NCBI RefSeq assembly: GCF_004217045.1
Contig: NZ_SGXM01000001.1
Location: forward strand, 124,001 to 188,000
Direction of reading: 5' to 3'
Length of the DNA: 64,000 nt
Origin: Cupriavidus agavae
Lineage (GTDB): Bacteria; Pseudomonadota; Gammaproteobacteria; Burkholderiales; Burkholderiaceae
This document shows, in pieces, positions 62,096 to 64,000 of the stretch. The stretch's first letter is position 1. Every line of letters begins with the position of its first letter. The notes under the pieces were generated by a model. It was not told where the DNA came from. It searched no databases and saw only the letters and a list, made by a program, of their open reading frames with translations. The position numbers and the translations under genes are program-made.

Positions 62096-63652
62096 TCATT
62101 CCTCCGGCTGGGCGGGGCGCGATTCCTTCACGGCGTGTTCGCCATCGGCGGAATCCGCCTCGCTGCGGGAAGACACTGTATCCGATTTCCGGGGATTCCG
62201 CCGACGGCGCCGCTTGCGCGCCGGGGCGTCGCCCGTGGGCTCGCCGGCGTGCTCCGGACCGTCCTCTTCCATTGACTTGCCGGCCTTGCCGCGCGTGGGC
62301 TTGACGGACTGGATCAGCGCCTCGCGCTCGTCGGGCGGCGAGTTCTGGAAATCGGTCCACCACTGGCCCAGCTCGGCCGGCTGCTCGCCGGCTTCGCAGC
62401 GCAACTGCAGGAAATCGTAGCCGGCGCGGAAGCGCGGCGATTCGAGCAGGCGGAACGGCATGCGGCCCACGCGCTTCTCGAAGCGCGGCTGCATGCCCCA
62501 GATGTCGCGCATGTCGGTCACGAAGCGGCGCTGGATCGCCAGCTGGCCGGTCTGCTTTTCGAGCACCATGTCCATGGCCGTGTTCAGCGCCGCGATCGGA
62601 TGCTCGCCGCCTTCGCGCAGCTTGGTCCAGCGCTGCAGCACGTGGTGCCACAGCAGCGAGGCGAACAGGAAGCCCGGCGAGACCGGCTTGCCCGCCTGCA
62701 CGCGGCGGTCGGTGTTGTCGAGCGCCAGCTGCACGAAGCGCTGGCCCATCGGCTGCTCGATCGCCACGTCCAGCAGCGGCAGCAGGCCCTTGTGCAGGCC
62801 GGCCTTGCGCAGCTCCTGCAGCGACGCCCAGGCGTGGCCCGACATCAGCAGCTTGAGCATTTCGTCGAACAGCCGCGCGCTCGGCACGTTGTGGATCAGC
62901 GGCGCCAGCTCGGCGATCGGCACGCGGGTGTCCTCGTCGATGCCGAAACCGGTCTTGGCGGCAAAGCGCACCACGCGCAGCATGCGCACCGGGTCTTCGC
63001 GGTAGCGCGTGACCGGGTCGCCGATCATCCGCAGCGTCTTCGCGCGGATGTCTTCCATGCCGTGATGGTAGTCATGCACGGTCTGGGCGGCCGGATCGTA
63101 GTACATCGCGTTGATCGTGAAATCGCGGCGCTCGGCGTCCTCGGCCTGCGAGCCCCAGACGTTGTCGCGCAGCACGCGGCCGCTGGCGTCGATCGCATGG
63201 GTCTTGCTGTCGAGCTCGGCGCGCTTCAGGCGGCGGCCTTCGGGCAGCGTCTCGCTGGCCACGGCGTCCACGAGGGCGCGGAACGTCGACACCTCGATGA
63301 TTTCCTGCTCGCGGCCGCCGTAGAACGTCACATGCACGATCTGGAAGCGCCGGCCGATGATGCGCGAGCGGCGGAACAGCGCCTGCACCTGCTCGGGCGT
63401 GGCGTTGGTGGCCACGTCGAAATCCTTGGGCTTGATGCCGAGCAGCAGGTCGCGCACGGCGCCGCCCACGATGAAGGCCTGGTAGCCGGCCTGCTGGAGC
63501 GTGGACGTGACCTTGACCGCATTGCGCGAGATCAGCGACGGGTCGATGCGGTGTTCGTCCACGCCGACCACGCGCTGGGTGTGGGCGCGGCCGGTGCGGC
63601 GCTGCTTGGGGCCCGGCTTGCCGAGCAGCCGGTTGATGAGCTTCTTGATCAC
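62096..63652 (-). CDS. pcnB: Poly(A) polymerase I
   Basis: PcnB adds poly(A) tails to RNA and speeds decay. The 518-residue protein from GTG 63652 has the nucleotidyltransferase site FIVGGAVRDLLLG and the metal-binding DFDV (D78, D80), RRSRIIGRRFQIVHV, ERRDFTINAMYYDP and the RNA-binding domain (RYREDPVRMLRVVRFAAK). The end is a basic Arg/Lys tail (ARKRRRRRNPRKSD). GTG begins one base after the stop of the HAD gene; this tight spacing favours it. Close relatives include the CCA-adding enzyme, but the C-terminal tail and length favour PcnB. Confidence 0.94.
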   Translation of the reverse strand: MIKKLINRLLGKPGPKQRRTGRAHTQRVVGVDEHRIDPSLISRNAVKVTSTLQQAGYQAFIVGGAVRDLLLGIKPKDFDVATNATPEQVQALFRRSRIIGRRFQIVHVTFYGGREQEIIEVSTFRALVDAVASETLPEGRRLKRAELDSKTHAIDASGRVLRDNVWGSQAEDAERRDFTINAMYYDPAAQTVHDYHHGMEDIRAKTLRMIGDPVTRYREDPVRMLRVVRFAAKTGFGIDEDTRVPIAELAPLIHNVPSARLFDEMLKLLMSGHAWASLQELRKAGLHKGLLPLLDVAIEQPMGQRFVQLALDNTDRRVQAGKPVSPGFLFASLLWHHVLQRWTKLREGGEHPIAALNTAMDMVLEKQTGQLAIQRRFVTDMRDIWGMQPRFEKRVGRMPFRLLESPRFRAGYDFLQLRCEAGEQPAELGQWWTDFQNSPPDEREALIQSVKPTRGKAGKSMEEDGPEHAGEPTGDAPARKRRRRRNPRKSDTVSSRSEADSADGEHAVKESRPAQPEE

Positions 63653-63653
63653 G

Positions 63654-64000
63654 TCAGAACAGGTCCATGATGGGCCAGCCGGCCTCGGCCGCGCGGTTGC
63701 GCAGGCGGTCGTCGGGGTTGGCGGCCACCGGCTCGCTGACCTTCTCGAGCAGCGGCAGGTCGTTGGCGGAATCGCTGTAGAACGTGGTGGTGCCGAAGTC
63801 ATCCCACTTGGCGCCCAGGCTCTTGAGCCAGCTTTCCACGCGGGTGATCTTGCCTTCGCGGAAGCTCGGCACGCCAAAGACCTCGCCGGTGAAGGCGCTG
63901 TCCGGCTTGCCGTCGAGCGTGGCCGGTTCGGTGGCGATCAGGTGCTTGATGCCGAACGCCTGGGCGATCGGGGCGGTGACGAAGCTGTTGGTGGCGGTCA
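63654..64000 (-). CDS. HAD-IB family hydrolase, C-terminal part (5' end outside window)
   Basis: The minus-strand frame is open from 63998 to its stop at 63654-63656, about 114 residues. It contains ATNSFVTAPIAQAFGIKHLIAT and, near the end, SDSANDLPLLEKVSEPVAANPDDRLR, with the acidic motif IV (DSxxDLPLL) of HAD phosphatases of the SerB-like IB group. The N-terminal DxD motif lies outside. The stop is one base before the pcnB start, so the two are co-transcribed. Substrate unknown. Confidence 0.85.
   Translation of the reverse strand, partial: TATNSFVTAPIAQAFGIKHLIATEPATLDGKPDSAFTGEVFGVPSFREGKITRVESWLKSLGAKWDDFGTTTFYSDSANDLPLLEKVSEPVAANPDDRLRNRAAEAGWPIMDLF

Overview
The window is a chromosomal stretch from a high-GC betaproteobacterium of the family Burkholderiaceae, most likely Cupriavidus or a close relative in the Ralstonia group. 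The evidence is gene content and order: divergent fur/bamE, a leuS-lptE-holA string, queA-tgt-yajC-secD-secF, a split pntAa/pntAb/pntB transhydrogenase and, most tellingly, a four-gene cluster whose order and domains match phcB-phcS-phcR-phcQ, the fatty-acid-methyl-ester quorum-sensing locus of Ralstonia and Cupriavidus. Nothing points to a plasmid, phage or recent island: I see no transposase, integrase, tRNA, rRNA or CRISPR array. Coding density is high throughout.

Layout. 1-9,700: end of a LysR regulator, fur and bamE (divergent), dapB, leuS-lptE-holA, proA, a HemJ-like membrane protein and a DsbA-fold isomerase. 9,700-16,450: an RlmL-like RNA methyltransferase facing an atypical response regulator, the pnt operon (minus strand) and a divergent TorF-type outer-membrane protein. 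16,500-24,020: a small ACT-like ORF overlapping dapA, nudJ-mnmA, a GST, purB, and cytochrome b561 followed by two YceI proteins. 24,400-29,300: the phcBSRQ-like cluster. 29,380-35,230 (minus): queA-tgt-yajC-secD-secF. 35,400-40,630: recG, oxyR, a small membrane protein, dps and ubiA. 40,680-45,110: proC and yggS (minus), then pilT-pilU and a glutathione peroxidase. 45,118-53,814 (minus): dld, lysR, glcD, an ion channel, glcE, glcF, lrgA and lrgB, which I read as a 2-hydroxyacid (lactate/glycolate) oxidation region. 54,001-59,955: a cobalamin adenosyltransferase, dnaK behind a sigma-32-type promoter, dnaJ and a fused pabB-pabC. 60,014-64,000 (minus): a HAD phosphatase (cut by the window edge), pcnB, folK, a deoxynucleoside-kinase-like gene and panB.

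How the genes work together. Several units combine into clear modules: lysine/diaminopimelate synthesis (dapB, dapA), outer-membrane assembly (bamE, lptE), protein export (yajC-secDF), tRNA modification (queA, tgt, mnmA), oxidative-stress response (oxyR, dps, gpx), twitching motility motors (pilT, pilU) and folate/pantothenate synthesis (pabBC, folK, panB). The two units of most biological interest are the Phc-type signalling cluster and the dld-glcDEF-lrgAB region. In the latter an ion channel sits inside the glycolate oxidase genes, and an LrgAB pair, related to a plant plastid glycolate/glycerate transporter, follows directly.

Limits. All assignments come from reading motifs, lengths and gene order by eye; no database search was run. 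Start codons are choices based on ribosome-binding sites and family starts and are flagged where doubtful. Promoters are pattern matches only.
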